Positions 47,098 through 56,781 are shown, counted from the first letter of the stretch. The stretch is DNA of 64,000 nt from Polynucleobacter asymbioticus QLW-P1DMWA-1 (GCF_000016345.1 NC_009379.1:1860001-1924000), one strand, 5' to 3'. Program-made: numbers and translations. The notes: generated by a model from the letters alone, not told the origin.

Positions 47098-49383
47098 CTA
47101 ACCGAGAGAAATGTGATTGGGTCCTACGTTACTTTGATAGTCCCCATACATTTTGGTGTACACCGCCTCAATGCTCTCAGTAAAACGAGGAGTATCAAAC
47201 AATAAAGTAGTAAGTTGATTATTTACCAATTTCAGCTTTATTGCAGACATCATTTCAGGATTCATAGCTAGCTCAATCGCCCTAATTTCATATTCAGCGG
47301 CGCTACTAGTGACAAGCTCTGGTAATCCAACTGCATTTAAGAGGCTAGAAGCAACACGACTGGGGAAAGACTGTCCTATTAATGTGAGAACTGGAAGGCC
47401 CGCCCACAAGGCATCGCTGGCTGTTGTCCCTGCGTTATAAGGGGCAGTATCCAAAAATAAATCGCAAGCACGATAGCGTGCTAGATACTGATCAGCATCA
47501 ATTCGGCCGCCAAATATCAGCCTATCCGCCTTTACACCCCTTGCTTCAGCCTCTTTCATCAAGTTATCTTTAGACCAAGGATTATCAGCATATAAGTAAA
47601 GAACACTTTTTGGGGTGGCCTTCAATATATTCATCCAGCTATTAAAAGTTGCCGGTAGTATTTTGTAATTATTGTTAAAGCATGCAAATACAAATTCGTC
47701 TTTTGGTAGCCCTAGACTCTCGCGGGAAAAAATTTCATCTGATATTTTCCTGTTCGTATCATTAACCTGATAACTTGGCAAATATACGATTTTTTCTGAG
47801 TAATATTGTTCAGCTTCATGAGGAATGATTGTCTTATCTGCAAACAGATAATCCATGTAATTAGCGCCCATGGTCCCTAAGTAACCAATGTATCCAGCTT
47901 GTATAGGGGCGGCACGATAGGAAAAAATACCAGGCCGACTGTCAGTGGTAAACCCACCTAAATCAATAGCGATATCAATACCCAAATCTCTAGAAAGCTT
48001 GGCTATTTGCATATCTGACTGAGAACCGATATCTAAAAATTGATCAAAAGCTTTTGATAATCTATTCCTCATTAGACTTTGATCATCAGGGCCATATGAA
48101 AAGGCAATAATTTCAAACTTCTGTTTATTGTGCAGTTCAAACAGTTGAGCAGTCAGCGCTGATACTGCATGATTTCTAAAATCAGCTGAAAAATATCCAA
48201 TACGAATTCTCTCTTTTTGTAGCAGTTTATTTAGGGGTCCTAGCTTGGCATTCAACGGAAACTTACTATTAGCGTAAATAGTTGAGCACTGCTTCTGGAG
48301 TAACCCATCATCAACTAGCGATAATAATGGAAAAGGAGTAATGCTTTTTTCGCCTGTTCGCACTTTACTCATTAAATCTGCAAGACTTTCGTCAAAGTCA
48401 TCCCATAAACATACTTTCATCTTGGTATGAAGGAGATCCCCTTCAACCCAATCAATTTTGGGATTGAGCTTTAGTGCATGCTGGTAGGCTTCTATGGATT
48501 CGTTGAACCGTTTGAGTTCATGGAGAGCTGCCGCCTTATTGACCCATGCATCTGAATACTCTACATTTAAGTTAATTGAGTTGTCATAAGCAATGAGGGC
48601 TTCTTCATAACGTTGCAACTCCTTTAAGCTAGCTCCCTTGTTAAACCAAGCCTGAAAATGATTTGGATTTAATTTGATGACCATGTTGAAAGCATCAATA
48701 GCCTCACCATAGCACTTAAGAGCATGAAGAACGACACCTCGATTTAACCAAGCATCAAGATAATCTGGATTTAAGTGAATTGCACTTATATAGGCATTAA
48801 GAGCTTCGTCTAACTTGTTAAGCTTCGTCAAGACAATGCCTTTGTTGAAACAAGATTCACTTGAGCTTGGATTTAATCTAATGGCTGAATCAAATGAAAT
48901 ATTTGCATCCTCTAAGCGATTCAGTGCCGCAAGGATTAATCCGTGATTTAAAAAAGCCTCCGCATAATTTGGCTGAATAAGAATAGCTTTATCCAAAACA
49001 TTCAAAGCCTCTTCATAGCTTGCTAAAGCGCCCAATGTAATTGCGTAATTAAGCAATGCCTCTGGATTATTAGGCATCAACTCAACTGCTTTTTTATGAT
49101 GAGGGATAGACTCTCGGAAGGAGCCGCAATCTGCTAAAGATTTTGCTAAATTGTATTGAATAGATGCTTCGTTGGGATTTAAACGTGCGGCCTTGCTCAG
49201 TAGGTCAGCGGCTTCTTGATATTTTTTTTGAGATGCCTTAATGAGTCCCAAGACATGAAGTGCTGGTAAATTTTTTGAATCCGCTTTAATGATTTTCACT
49301 AAGATGGAATCTGCCCTCTCATAATTTCCATTTTGAAAGGATTGCAAAGCCTGTTGCAACATCATCTGTAATTGGGGATTCAT
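47098..49383 (-). CDS. TPR protein with GT41 (O-GlcNAc transferase/SPINDLY-like) domain
   Basis: A 761-aa protein. About ten TPRs fill residues 1-330. The C-terminal half is an OGT-like GT41 domain: RIGYFSADFRNHAVSALT with the conserved His, IAIDLGGFTTDSRPGIFSYRAAP, QAGYIGYLGTMGANYMDY, FACFNNNYKILP with the conserved Lys, and the nucleotide-sugar site PYNAGTTASDALWAGLPVLT. GT41 enzymes O-glycosylate Ser/Thr of proteins in the cytoplasm, with the TPRs selecting the target. The type IV pilin gene starting 80 bp upstream on the same strand is a natural candidate target, but this is inference. Confidence 0.88.
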   Translation of the reverse strand: MNPQLQMMLQQALQSFQNGNYERADSILVKIIKADSKNLPALHVLGLIKASQKKYQEAADLLSKAARLNPNEASIQYNLAKSLADCGSFRESIPHHKKAVELMPNNPEALLNYAITLGALASYEEALNVLDKAILIQPNYAEAFLNHGLILAALNRLEDANISFDSAIRLNPSSSESCFNKGIVLTKLNKLDEALNAYISAIHLNPDYLDAWLNRGVVLHALKCYGEAIDAFNMVIKLNPNHFQAWFNKGASLKELQRYEEALIAYDNSINLNVEYSDAWVNKAAALHELKRFNESIEAYQHALKLNPKIDWVEGDLLHTKMKVCLWDDFDESLADLMSKVRTGEKSITPFPLLSLVDDGLLQKQCSTIYANSKFPLNAKLGPLNKLLQKERIRIGYFSADFRNHAVSALTAQLFELHNKQKFEIIAFSYGPDDQSLMRNRLSKAFDQFLDIGSQSDMQIAKLSRDLGIDIAIDLGGFTTDSRPGIFSYRAAPIQAGYIGYLGTMGANYMDYLFADKTIIPHEAEQYYSEKIVYLPSYQVNDTNRKISDEIFSRESLGLPKDEFVFACFNNNYKILPATFNSWMNILKATPKSVLYLYADNPWSKDNLMKEAEARGVKADRLIFGGRIDADQYLARYRACDLFLDTAPYNAGTTASDALWAGLPVLTLIGQSFPSRVASSLLNAVGLPELVTSSAAEYEIRAIELAMNPEMMSAIKLKLVNNQLTTLLFDTPRFTESIEAVYTKMYGDYQSNVGPNHISLG

Positions 49384-49462
49384 AAAGCAATTTTATTACT
49401 AATGATAGGTGGGCGTGATACAGCCGCTTATAGCGGCCGTATTTGGATTCAATCTAAACTAA

Positions 49463-49975
49463 TTATTTGCTAATTCTGCATTCGGATGGCAGCAACTGAG
49501 AAAGAAGATTTGTTTCGGTAGACCTACATGACCAACCACCTGCCCAAGTGGCGCCTTCTGGCTTTGATAAATCAACTGGTTTCGGGGTATTAGCATCAGG
49601 CTCATTCGTTGGGATGAGGTGAAGCGTATTTTTGCCCTCTGGAGCAACACTAATTTGATAGTCGATGGCTATCGCCCCAGAAGGAGTTATTTCAATGAGC
49701 TTTACACTCCGTGTTGGGGCAAATGTAAACGACCCATTAGTCGCATCATCCATAGGAACTGTCCCTCGACTCGCAAATGCTTCCGTTACTGCAAGTTTGG
49801 CGCTAGATGATAAATTCATTCCCTCAACTACGCGACTACGCGCAATATAGTCTTGATATTGCGGCACCGCAACCGCAACTAAAATACCAATGATTGCAAC
49901 AACAACCATGACTTCAATTAGAGTAAATCCCGCCTCTTTATGGTGGTCCTGAACTGCATTCTTTGTGCCCTTCAT
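49463..49975 (-). CDS. Type IV pilin (PilA/PilE-like)
   Basis: A 170-aa major-pilin-like protein. The prepilin cleavage site is G16/F17 in EAGFTLIEVMVVVAI, with Glu at mature position 5 and a long N-terminal hydrophobic helix ending in PQYQDYIARSRVVEGM. The leader of 16 residues (MKGTKNAVQDHHKEAG) is longer than the usual 6-7 of class IVa pilins. Two cysteines near the end (GGWSCRS and LPSECRI) give the C-terminal disulfide loop. The C-terminal half is rich in Ser, Thr, Asn and Pro, possible glycosylation sites. It lies just upstream of the GT41 gene. Confidence 0.92.
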   Translation of the reverse strand: MKGTKNAVQDHHKEAGFTLIEVMVVVAIIGILVAVAVPQYQDYIARSRVVEGMNLSSSAKLAVTEAFASRGTVPMDDATNGSFTFAPTRSVKLIEITPSGAIAIDYQISVAPEGKNTLHLIPTNEPDANTPKPVDLSKPEGATWAGGWSCRSTETNLLSQLLPSECRISK

Positions 49976-50046
49976 ATCTTTTAGCTCCAGTGGTTAAATA
50001 CCCCATCATCCAGTCTATACCCCTATAACTCAAGTGAGTGAGCTAT

Positions 50047-50076
50047 AAAAAAAGCCGGTTATTTAAACCGGCTTTT
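50047..50076 (-). terminator. Terminator behind the terC gene
   Basis: Arms AAAGCCGGTT / AACCGGCTTT with a 5-nt loop and a T7 run on the minus strand, 17 bp after the terC stop. Confidence 0.9.
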
Positions 50077-50092
50077 CTGATTTAAGTGAAGG

Positions 50093-50803
50093 TTAGTTAA
50101 GCCCTTGCTTGCTAGCATTTTTCCTCTTGAAATAATTTCCAAGCAAAATAACAATCGCTACCCCAACCCCCTCAAAGATCATATGGGCATCTTCCATAGC
50201 GCCTTGAATTGAATCCTTTATTGCCGGATCCTCAACCAGCATACCGCCAGCCAAAAGTCCCAATAGGCCAGCCCCCAAAGTAATGATTACAGGGAAACGA
50301 TCCATTACCTTTAAAAGCATGGTGCTACCAAAAATGATTAATGGAATTGATAGGCCAAGACCGATGATCAATAAAATTAGACGTGTTTCTTCCGGGCCCT
50401 TTTGAGCTGCTGCTGCAACCGCAATAACGTTATCCAAGCTCATCACTAAGTCGGCAACCAAAATTGTGCGTATTGCACCCCAGATATTTGAATGTCCTTG
50501 CATCTCTGCTTCATCATCACTATCGGCTAGTAATTGCACTCCGATATAGACCAGTAAAATGGCGCCAATGATTTTCAAATACGGAAGTGTAAGCAACTGA
50601 ACAGCGGTGACGGTGAGTATGACTCGCAAAATAATTGCGGCGGCACTTCCCCAAAAAATAGCTTTCTTTTGCTGTGATGACGGAAGGTTACGTGATGCCA
50701 ATGCAATCACAACCGCATTGTCTCCAGACAATAAAATATTGGCAACAATGATTGATAACAGAGCCGCCCAAAAGGTGGCGTCAGTAAACGCAGCTAAATC
50801 CAT
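50093..50803 (-). CDS. TerC family integral membrane protein (YjbE subfamily)
   Basis: A 236-aa protein with seven predicted membrane helices. The TerC motifs ANILLSGDNAVVIALA and DLVMSLDNVIAVAAAA are internal repeats, each with an Asp-Asn pair inside a helix that probably binds metal. Family members export manganese or protect from metal and tellurite stress; the exact ion here is not known. It stands alone between two terminators, downstream of sucCD. No riboswitch can fit in the roughly 40 nt before its start. Confidence 0.9.
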   Translation of the reverse strand: MDLAAFTDATFWAALLSIIVANILLSGDNAVVIALASRNLPSSQQKKAIFWGSAAAIILRVILTVTAVQLLTLPYLKIIGAILLVYIGVQLLADSDDEAEMQGHSNIWGAIRTILVADLVMSLDNVIAVAAAAQKGPEETRLILLIIGLGLSIPLIIFGSTMLLKVMDRFPVIITLGAGLLGLLAGGMLVEDPAIKDSIQGAMEDAHMIFEGVGVAIVILLGNYFKRKNASKQGLN

Positions 50804-50844
50804 GAATATCTCCCTACTTTTTTATTTTTCTAAACTACATATTA

Positions 50845-50877
50845 CAAAAAAGGCGCTGTTTTAGCAGCGCCTTTTTC
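50845..50877 (-). terminator. Terminator of sucCD
   Basis: Arms AGGCGCTG / CAGCGCCT extended by A/T pairs, a 6-nt loop and T6 on the minus strand, 14 bp after the sucD stop. Confidence 0.9.
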
Positions 50878-50890
50878 TTTACTCTTTAAC

Positions 50891-51784
50891 TTACAGCATT
50901 GCCTTAAGCAAGGCAGCCATTTCAGATGGGTTCTTAGTCACTTTAAATCCACATTCTTCCATCACAGCCAACTTCGCATCTGCAGTATCAGCACCGCCGG
51001 AAATCAATGCGCCAGCATGGCCCATACGCTTTCCTGGAGGAGCCGTTACGCCAGCAATAAAGCCAACCACTGGCTTTTTCATATTCTCTTTGCACCAGCG
51101 TGCAGCTTCAGCCTCATCAGGTCCGCCGATTTCACCGATCATGATGACTGCATCAGTTTCTGGATCTTCATTGAACATTCTCATGATGTCGATGTGCTTT
51201 AAACCATTGATTGGGTCGCCGCCAATGCCAACTGCAGTAGATTGACCTAAGCCAATTGCCGTTAGTTGACCAACCGCTTCATAAGTCAAAGTACCAGAGC
51301 GACTAACAACGCCAATACGGCCTTTCTTATGAATATGACCCGGCATGATTCCGATCTTGAGTTCGTCTGGAGTAATGATGCCTGGGCAGTTAGGTCCAAG
51401 CAATAAAGTCTTCTTGCCGCCAGCAGCTTCTTTTGCGTGCATCTTGTTACGCACTTCAAGCATGTCACGAACTGGAATACCTTCGGTAATACAAATGACG
51501 AAATCCAGATCAGCTTCAACCGCTTCCCAAATCGCGGCAGCTGCGCCTGGAGGCGGAACATAGATTACAGATGTAGTTGCGCCAGTTTGTTGTGCAGCCT
51601 CCTTAACAGTTCCATAAATAGGAATGTTAAAAATAGATTCGCCTGCTTTTTTAGGATTTACACCAGCAACAAAACAGTTTTTGCCGTTTGCGTATTCCTG
51701 ACATTTTTCAGTATGGAACTGACCGGTCTTACCAGTAATACCTTGTGTAATGACTTTGGTGTTTTTATTGATCAAAATAGACAT
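50891..51784 (-). CDS. sucD: Succinyl-CoA synthetase alpha subunit
   Basis: The 297-aa CoA-binding alpha subunit of the TCA-cycle enzyme. Seen are [46 protein letters not shown] and the active-site His in [29 protein letters not shown] (adjacent parts). It follows sucC after 15 bp. Confidence 0.97.
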   Translation of the reverse strand: MSILINKNTKVITQGITGKTGQFHTEKCQEYANGKNCFVAGVNPKKAGESIFNIPIYGTVKEAAQQTGATTSVIYVPPPGAAAAIWEAVEADLDFVICITEGIPVRDMLEVRNKMHAKEAAGGKKTLLLGPNCPGIITPDELKIGIMPGHIHKKGRIGVVSRSGTLTYEAVGQLTAIGLGQSTAVGIGGDPINGLKHIDIMRMFNEDPETDAVIMIGEIGGPDEAEAARWCKENMKKPVVGFIAGVTAPPGKRMGHAGALISGGADTADAKLAVMEECGFKVTKNPSEMAALLKAML

Positions 51785-51799
51785 ATTGAAATTCCCGGA

Positions 51800-52969
51800 T
51801 TATTTGTTTTTGGCAACAGCAGCAACTACTTTAGTAGCAGCTTCGGCCATTGAATCAGCGCTAATAATTGGCAAACCAGAGTCTGCAAGAATCTTCTTGC
51901 CCAACTCTTCGTTTGTGCCCTTCATACGCACTACCAAAGGAACAGTTAAGTTCACTGCTTTACATGCAGTAACCACACCATCAGCAATCACATCACAACG
52001 CATGATGCCGCCAAAAATATTTACCAAGATCGCTTCAACGCTCTTGTTTTTCAACATGATCTTGAATGCTTCGGTTACCTTTTCTGCTGTTGCACCACCA
52101 CCAACATCCAAGAAGTTGGCGGGCTCGCCACCAAATAACTTAATGGTGTCCATGGTAGCCATCGCCAAGCCAGCCCCATTTACTAAACAGCCGATATTGC
52201 CGTCTAATGAAATATAGGCAAGATCAAATTTAGAAGCTTCGATTTCTGCAGCATCTTCCTCATCGATATCGCGGTAAGCAACGATTTCTGGGTGACGGAA
52301 CAATGCATTTGGATCAAAGTTGAACTTCGCGTCCAAAGCCTTTATCTTGCCGTTACCTTCCAGAATTAATGGGTTGATTTCAACCAATGAAGCGTCGGTA
52401 TCCCAGTAAGTCTTGTACAAGTTTTTAAATACATCGCGCGCCATTGGGATAGACGCTTCAGGAACGCCAATACCTTTGGCAACGATGTCGCAATCTGCAT
52501 CAGTCAAACCAACCATTGGATCAACAAATACTTTAATAATTTTTTCTGGGTGAGATTCAGCAACTTCCTCAATATCCATACCGCCTTCGCTAGAAGCCAT
52601 GATCACATTTTTCTGTGTGCCTCGGTCTGTAACGATACTGAAGTAATACTCTTTTTTAATATCAGCGCCATCTTCAATTAGGAGGCGGTTTACTTTTTGA
52701 CCTTCTGGGCCAGTTTGATGTGTCTTAAGCTGCATACCCAAAATTTCAGAAGCGTATTTCTTTACCTCATCCATGCTTCTTGCCAACTTCACGCCACCAC
52801 CTTTACCGCGACCACCAGCATGAATCTGTGCTTTTACAACCCATACTGGGCCACCAAGCTTTTCAGCAGCTTTCACTGCTTCATCAACACTAAATGCAGG
52901 AATGCCGTTAGGAACAGGCACATTAAATTGGCGAAGAAGTTCTTTGCCTTGGTACTCGTGAATTTTCAT
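51800..52969 (-). CDS. sucC: Succinyl-CoA synthetase beta subunit
   Basis: The 389-aa ATP-grasp subunit. It starts [20 protein letters not shown] and contains [29 protein letters not shown] and [18 protein letters not shown]. Its 187-bp upstream gap (52970-53156) up to the recX stop should hold the promoter, but I see no convincing -35/-10 pair. Confidence 0.97.
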   Translation of the reverse strand: MKIHEYQGKELLRQFNVPVPNGIPAFSVDEAVKAAEKLGGPVWVVKAQIHAGGRGKGGGVKLARSMDEVKKYASEILGMQLKTHQTGPEGQKVNRLLIEDGADIKKEYYFSIVTDRGTQKNVIMASSEGGMDIEEVAESHPEKIIKVFVDPMVGLTDADCDIVAKGIGVPEASIPMARDVFKNLYKTYWDTDASLVEINPLILEGNGKIKALDAKFNFDPNALFRHPEIVAYRDIDEEDAAEIEASKFDLAYISLDGNIGCLVNGAGLAMATMDTIKLFGGEPANFLDVGGGATAEKVTEAFKIMLKNKSVEAILVNIFGGIMRCDVIADGVVTACKAVNLTVPLVVRMKGTNEELGKKILADSGLPIISADSMAEAATKVVAAVAKNK

Positions 52970-53156
52970 AATTACTCCGAAACGGTATCTTTTTTAGCAA
53001 GCGATGAGGATAAGTAAAACCGATGTTGCCTTGATCTCCTATTTACACTGTAGATGGCAAAATATGCCAAATTTGAATAAATATGAGGGCTTGACCGATC
53101 TTATAAGTCTAGCATGCTGCAACGCGGCAAATTGCGCTTGCCGATCCGTAATTGCC

Positions 53157-53675
53157 CTAATCCGGACGGTGACCGCCAATCACCCTGGAGACTACCTCAG
53201 AGCCAAAGCCTTTGGATGCCAAAAAGCGATATTGCCGTGCGCGCTCCTTCTGGTCTTGTGCAAGCTGCCCATATTTTCTGGCCCACAGATCATAGGCCCT
53301 CTGAAATTCGGTCTCCTTTAGAGCTCCGAGTAACTTAGTAGACTCTTGGGAATTGACCCCAGCTCTCTCGAGCTCATCCTGGATTTTCCGCATGCCATAA
53401 CGCTCGCTCCGCCTGCGTACCAGGGCTTCTGCAAAACGCTCATCCGAAAGCCAGCCACGAGCCTCAAAATCATCTAAAACTGCCTCAATCTGAGTGCTCC
53501 TTGATTCTGGGGTCTGATTGGCCTGCTCACCACCCAGCTTATCCCACCTTGCTTCTGATTCAGCCAATTTAGCAGCCAAACCCTTGCGACTATATTCACG
53601 GAGAGATAAAAGGCGCAAAGCCCGAGCTTTGAGACTCGGGCTTTTTTTGGATTTTTTACCGCCTAATTCAGACAT
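53157..53675 (-). CDS. recX: Regulatory protein RecX
   Basis: RecX binds and restrains RecA filaments. The 172-aa protein has the three-helix repeats ARALRLLSLREYSRKGLAAKL, ARGWLSDERFAEALVRRRSERYG and KGFGSEVVSRVIGG. The N-terminus is Lys/Ser-rich. I choose the ATG at 53675, 4 nt past the recA stop, with GAGGAAG upstream; a GTG at 53702 inside recA is the alternative. Confidence 0.93.
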   Translation of the reverse strand: MSELGGKKSKKSPSLKARALRLLSLREYSRKGLAAKLAESEARWDKLGGEQANQTPESRSTQIEAVLDDFEARGWLSDERFAEALVRRRSERYGMRKIQDELERAGVNSQESTKLLGALKETEFQRAYDLWARKYGQLAQDQKERARQYRFLASKGFGSEVVSRVIGGHRPD

Positions 53676-53679
53676 CGAA

Positions 53680-54771
53680 TTATTCGACTTCCTCTTCTTC
53701 ACTCAATACATCAGTAACTACTGCCGAACCAGATTTCACACCCAGTTTCTCGCGGATCTTAGCTTCAATATCTTTAGCAATTGCTGGATTCTCTTTTAAG
53801 AACTCACGCACGTTATCCTTGCCTTGACCAATGCGATCACCGTTATAGCTATACCAAGAACCTGACTTATCAACAATATCGGCCTCAACACCCATATCAA
53901 TGATTTCACCTTCTCTTGAAATACCAGCGCCATACATGATGTCAAAAATAGCTTCGCGGAATGGAGGAGAAACTTTATTCTTCACAACCTTGACGCGAGT
54001 TTCATTACCAACAACCTCGTCACCTTTTTTGATGCTGCCAATACGGCGAATATCTAAACGCATAGAGGCATAGAACTTCAGTGCGTTACCGCCTGTAGTA
54101 GTTTCTGGGGAGCCAAACATCACGCCAATCTTCATACGAATCTGATTAATGAAGATTACGGTGGTGTTTGTACGCTTGATAGCGCCCGTTAACTTACGCA
54201 AGGCTTGACTCATCAAGCGTGCCTGCAGGCCAGGCAAGGAGTCGCCCATATCGCCTTCAATTTCAGCCCTAGGAACCAAGGCCGCCACTGAGTCAATAAC
54301 GATCAAATCAATCGAACCTGAGCGCACTAATGCATCAGCGATTTCCAAAGCTTGCTCGCCAGTATCTGGTTGAGAGATCAAGAGATTATTTACATCAACA
54401 CCAAGACGTGATGCGTACTGAACATCTAAAGCATGCTCTGCATCAATAAAGGCGCAGGTGCCGCCAAGCTTTTGCATTTCTGCAATAGCGTGCAATGTCA
54501 AAGTTGTTTTACCTGATGATTCAGGGCCGTAGATTTCAATCACTCGACCACGTGCAAGACCGCCAACTCCTAAGGCGATATCAAGACCTAATGAACCACT
54601 GGACACCACTTGAATATCTTGACTGATTTCAGCGTCGCCCAATCTCATGATTGAACCTTTGCCAAATTGCTTTTCAATTTGCGCTAAAGCCGCAGTTAAT
54701 GCTTTTTGTTTGTCTCCACTCATTCCCTCAAATTCTGAGGAGGCTGATTTTCTTTTGTCATCCAAGGCCAT
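53680..54771 (-). CDS. recA: Recombinase RecA
   Basis: The 363-aa homologous recombination and SOS coprotease protein. Walker A is [13 protein letters not shown], Walker B is [21 protein letters not shown] (adjacent parts). L2-type [17 protein letters not shown] and an acidic C-tail (SEEEEVE) are present. The N-terminus has about 15 more residues than E. coli RecA. A LexA box lies 70 bp upstream and recX directly downstream. Confidence 0.98.
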   Translation of the reverse strand: MALDDKRKSASSEFEGMSGDKQKALTAALAQIEKQFGKGSIMRLGDAEISQDIQVVSSGSLGLDIALGVGGLARGRVIEIYGPESSGKTTLTLHAIAEMQKLGGTCAFIDAEHALDVQYASRLGVDVNNLLISQPDTGEQALEIADALVRSGSIDLIVIDSVAALVPRAEIEGDMGDSLPGLQARLMSQALRKLTGAIKRTNTTVIFINQIRMKIGVMFGSPETTTGGNALKFYASMRLDIRRIGSIKKGDEVVGNETRVKVVKNKVSPPFREAIFDIMYGAGISREGEIIDMGVEADIVDKSGSWYSYNGDRIGQGKDNVREFLKENPAIAKDIEAKIREKLGVKSGSAVVTDVLSEEEEVE

Positions 54772-54841
54772 TTTTTATTCCTTTTCGCTATGTACTGGGC
54801 TTTTTCCCGAAGATTTATCTACTATTTAACAACTTAGGAGT

Positions 54842-54861
54842 TACTGTATATAAAAACAGTA
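54842..54861 (-). promoter_or_regulatory. LexA (SOS) box of recA
   Basis: TACTGTATATAAAAACAGTA matches CTG-N10-CAG and the full TACTGTATATATATACAGTA consensus except at two A/T positions. On the minus strand TTGCCA lies just upstream and TATACA overlaps the box, so LexA would cover the recA promoter. Confidence 0.92.
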
Positions 54862-54889
54862 CTCTTGGCAAGCGACTTTTCTAAGGAAT

Positions 54890-55423
54890 TTACTGATTTT
54901 TCAGTAAAGTGTCTTCAGTGGTGCTTTCATCCCAGTAAAAGAAGAGGGGTATGGCAATTGCCCAGGCTATTCCTACGAGGATAAATCCAGTCACTCGACC
55001 TCCCGGCTCCCAGGCTCCAGCCCCCATTCGAATACCGGCCTCATAAGACATTGGACCGCAAATCCCGCCCAAAACCGCCCCAAGAACAGGTCTACCCCGC
55101 AACCAGCTTAAAGATTTATTAATAGTAGTTGCCACCAAGACCCACAAAACCCACATCCATAAAGGCGATAAATGGGATGAAGGCCAGGGATCGCGGAAGG
55201 TCAAGCACCCTAAATTCACAATCAGAGTGTCAGTAATCACCCCATAAGCCAGTGCTTTGAGTAAGAGTCTAGTCTCTGCTTTTGGAAAAGGTGAATGCCA
55301 GGCATGCAATACGATATAAGCCAGAGTTCCTGTAACTGCCCAAAATACCTTCTGATGAGCAGCCCCCAATACACAGGCAAACCAACCCAACTGGAAAAGG
55401 GCAAAGTTCCAAAATTTAGCCAT
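54890..55423 (-). CDS. DUF2878 family membrane protein
   Basis: A 177-aa protein with about five hydrophobic helices, starting MAKFWNFALFQLGWFACVLGAA and containing AWHSPFPKAETRLLL, GVITDTLIVNLGCLTF, and a GP-rich C-terminal half (GGICGPMSYEAGIRMGA). This matches the DUF2878 pattern; function unknown. I choose the ATG at 55423, because the longer TTG frame from 55471 would begin inside the terminator stem at 55448-55479. It is the last chromosomal gene before the island. Confidence 0.82.
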   Translation of the reverse strand: MAKFWNFALFQLGWFACVLGAAHQKVFWAVTGTLAYIVLHAWHSPFPKAETRLLLKALAYGVITDTLIVNLGCLTFRDPWPSSHLSPLWMWVLWVLVATTINKSLSWLRGRPVLGAVLGGICGPMSYEAGIRMGAGAWEPGGRVTGFILVGIAWAIAIPLFFYWDESTTEDTLLKNQ

Positions 55424-55447
55424 AACGCAATACTGAATCAGCCTAAG

Positions 55448-55481
55448 AAAAAGGCCACTGCCGCTGGGCAATGGCCTTTAG
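55448..55481 (-). terminator. Ancestral tRNA terminator, now separated from the tRNA by the island
   Basis: Arms AAAGGCCACTGCC / GGCAATGGCCTTT (one mismatch), loop GCTG, then TTTTTCTT on the minus strand. It lies 5 bp outside the left 46-bp repeat, exactly where the terminator of the minus-strand tRNA would have been before integration. Confidence 0.8.
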
Positions 55482-55484
55482 ATT

Positions 55485-55530
55485 TGGTGGCGAATCAGGG
55501 ATTTGAACCCCGGACCTGCGGATTATGATT
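55485..55530 (-). repeat. attL: 46-bp duplicate of the tRNA 3' half
   Basis: Identical to 63798-63843. It holds the tRNA from the anticodon to the CCA end but not the 5' half: after the anticodon region the sequence departs (ACATCC instead of CCGTCG). It is therefore a non-functional tRNA remnant created by integration. Confidence 0.93.
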
Positions 55531-55544
55531 ACATCCAAAGCACA

Positions 55545-55596
55545 TAAGTCTTTGATTATTAAGCACTTTAATTTGGTGTGTAATAAAGTGTGTAAT
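55545..55596 (+). repeat. Left-arm putative integrase binding repeats
   Basis: TAAGTCTTTGATT at 55545-55557 and GTGTGTAAT at 55576-55584 and 55588-55596 (12-bp period). The same words recur, in the same orientation, inside the right end of the island. Confidence 0.6.
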
Positions 55597-55631
55597 GATT
55601 TTCTTCTTATATTTGGTTTGTAAAGTGTTAC

Positions 55632-55658
55632 TTGCGTAATACTTTTTTCATAACGCAA
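55632..55658. promoter_or_regulatory. Imperfect palindrome upstream of the four-gene operon
   Basis: TTGCGTAAT - 9 nt - ATAACGCAA, arms matching at eight of nine positions, 46 bp before the first operon gene. Its place near where the promoter should be suggests an operator. Confidence 0.4.
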
Positions 55659-55704
55659 CCACCCTGTACATAATCATACTATTACTTAAAACAGTAGGTG
55701 GGAT

Positions 55705-56781
55705 ATGGCTTTAGCTAAAAAACAAGCGTCACGCAAAGTGGTAGCTAAAAACAAAACAACAGCAACTAAAGCTGTCAAAAGTTCAATTCCTCCAAAAGCC
55801 ACCAAACCTAAATCAGTTAAAACGCAAAAACAAATTAGTGCGCTTGTAAATCAAAGTAAGGAACATAAGTTAGCTGTTTGGAAAGAAACGGAAACAGCTA
55901 ATGAGTTGGTAATGAAGGATTGGGGTGGAAGACTTGCTACAACAAAAGTAAGGATGGAGAAGTTAAACAAGAAGTATGAGGAGTTACTACTTGTATTACT
56001 GAATGAAGCGTATAGCGTATATAGGGAAGTGGTTAAAAGTGATTTAGCTGATGACTTTTTTGGTGCGCTGTGGAATCAGCTATATAGAGACGGAATAAAA
56101 GTACAAAGCAACACTCCAAACGCCTCACTTGTTGTGCGCTATATCTGCGGCGCAACTATAAGCACAAAAACAGTTAGTAACTACGCAAAAGTATTAGAAG
56201 GCGCAGACTACAACAACATAAAACAAGAACAGTTCATTGCTTGGGTACAGCACAAGACAATGACGAGAGTGGTAGAGGATCAGCGCAACATTGAAAACAA
56301 TAAAGAAACAAGAGCTGAAAGAATGGCTCGTGCCCGTGATGTGATTATGCGTTTGATACAGGTAAAAGAAAGAGAGCCAATGTACAGCTGGACTACTACA
56401 TCGTGGCACGCAGAAAAACAAACAAGCGAAGATAACTTATGGATAGGTTTAGGTAATGCTTACAGAATATTAGATGGTGGACATAACTTCAATGCGAGTA
56501 TGAACTTAGTAATGATGTTGCCTGTGAATGCTGAAATGGAGAGGCACATACTCAACATCTATGCGAGAGTGATAGTGAATAACTTGGAACAACACGAAAA
56601 ATGGATGAGCGACTTGGAAGAAAAGAAATGGGCTGATGAATTATGGGAACAGCTTGTTAGTGCTGGATATGAAGAGAGTCAAAAGCAAGACGAGTATTGG
56701 GCTAATAGACAACAAGCGCAATTATTTGAGAATCAGCAAGACTTTGATAAGTTTGTAAAAGAGAAAAAGAAGAAGAAATGA
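55705..56781 (+). CDS. Island operon gene 1, unknown 358-aa protein with basic tail
   Basis: I do not recognise a characterised family. Residues 1-45 form a Lys/Ala/Thr-rich tail (AKKQASRKVVAKNKTTATKA) like those that bind nucleic acid. A helical coiled-coil-like part (TKVRMEKLNKKYEELLLVLL) follows. Residues about 110-200 contain LWNQLYRDGIKVQSNTPNAS, LVVRYICGATISTKTVSNYAKVL and FIAWVQHKTMTRVVEDQR, a pattern I vaguely associate with uncharacterised mobile-element proteins. The C-terminus is Trp-rich, charged and ends in KEKKKKK. AGGTGGG precedes the ATG, and the stop overlaps the next gene by 4 bp. A role in DNA binding or as target-sensing partner of gene 2 is a guess. Confidence 0.75.
   Translation: MALAKKQASRKVVAKNKTTATKAVKSSIPPKATKPKSVKTQKQISALVNQSKEHKLAVWKETETANELVMKDWGGRLATTKVRMEKLNKKYEELLLVLLNEAYSVYREVVKSDLADDFFGALWNQLYRDGIKVQSNTPNASLVVRYICGATISTKTVSNYAKVLEGADYNNIKQEQFIAWVQHKTMTRVVEDQRNIENNKETRAERMARARDVIMRLIQVKEREPMYSWTTTSWHAEKQTSEDNLWIGLGNAYRILDGGHNFNASMNLVMMLPVNAEMERHILNIYARVIVNNLEQHEKWMSDLEEKKWADELWEQLVSAGYEESQKQDEYWANRQQAQLFENQQDFDKFVKEKKKKK

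Noticed and set aside
50804..50844. yybP-ykoY manganese riboswitch before terC
   Set aside because: Only about 40 nt separate the sucCD terminator from the start codon, too short for the aptamer, and no conserved core is visible.
51750..52217. 155-codon open frame on the plus strand
   Set aside because: Antisense to sucC/sucD, with no family features or ribosome site.
55485..55530. Second tRNA gene
   Set aside because: Only the 3' half is present; the 5' half and anticodon-stem partner are missing, so it is an att remnant.
56194..56421. 75-codon open frame antisense inside island operon gene 1
   Set aside because: No ribosome site; Cys/Phe/Ser-rich translation typical of a reverse frame.
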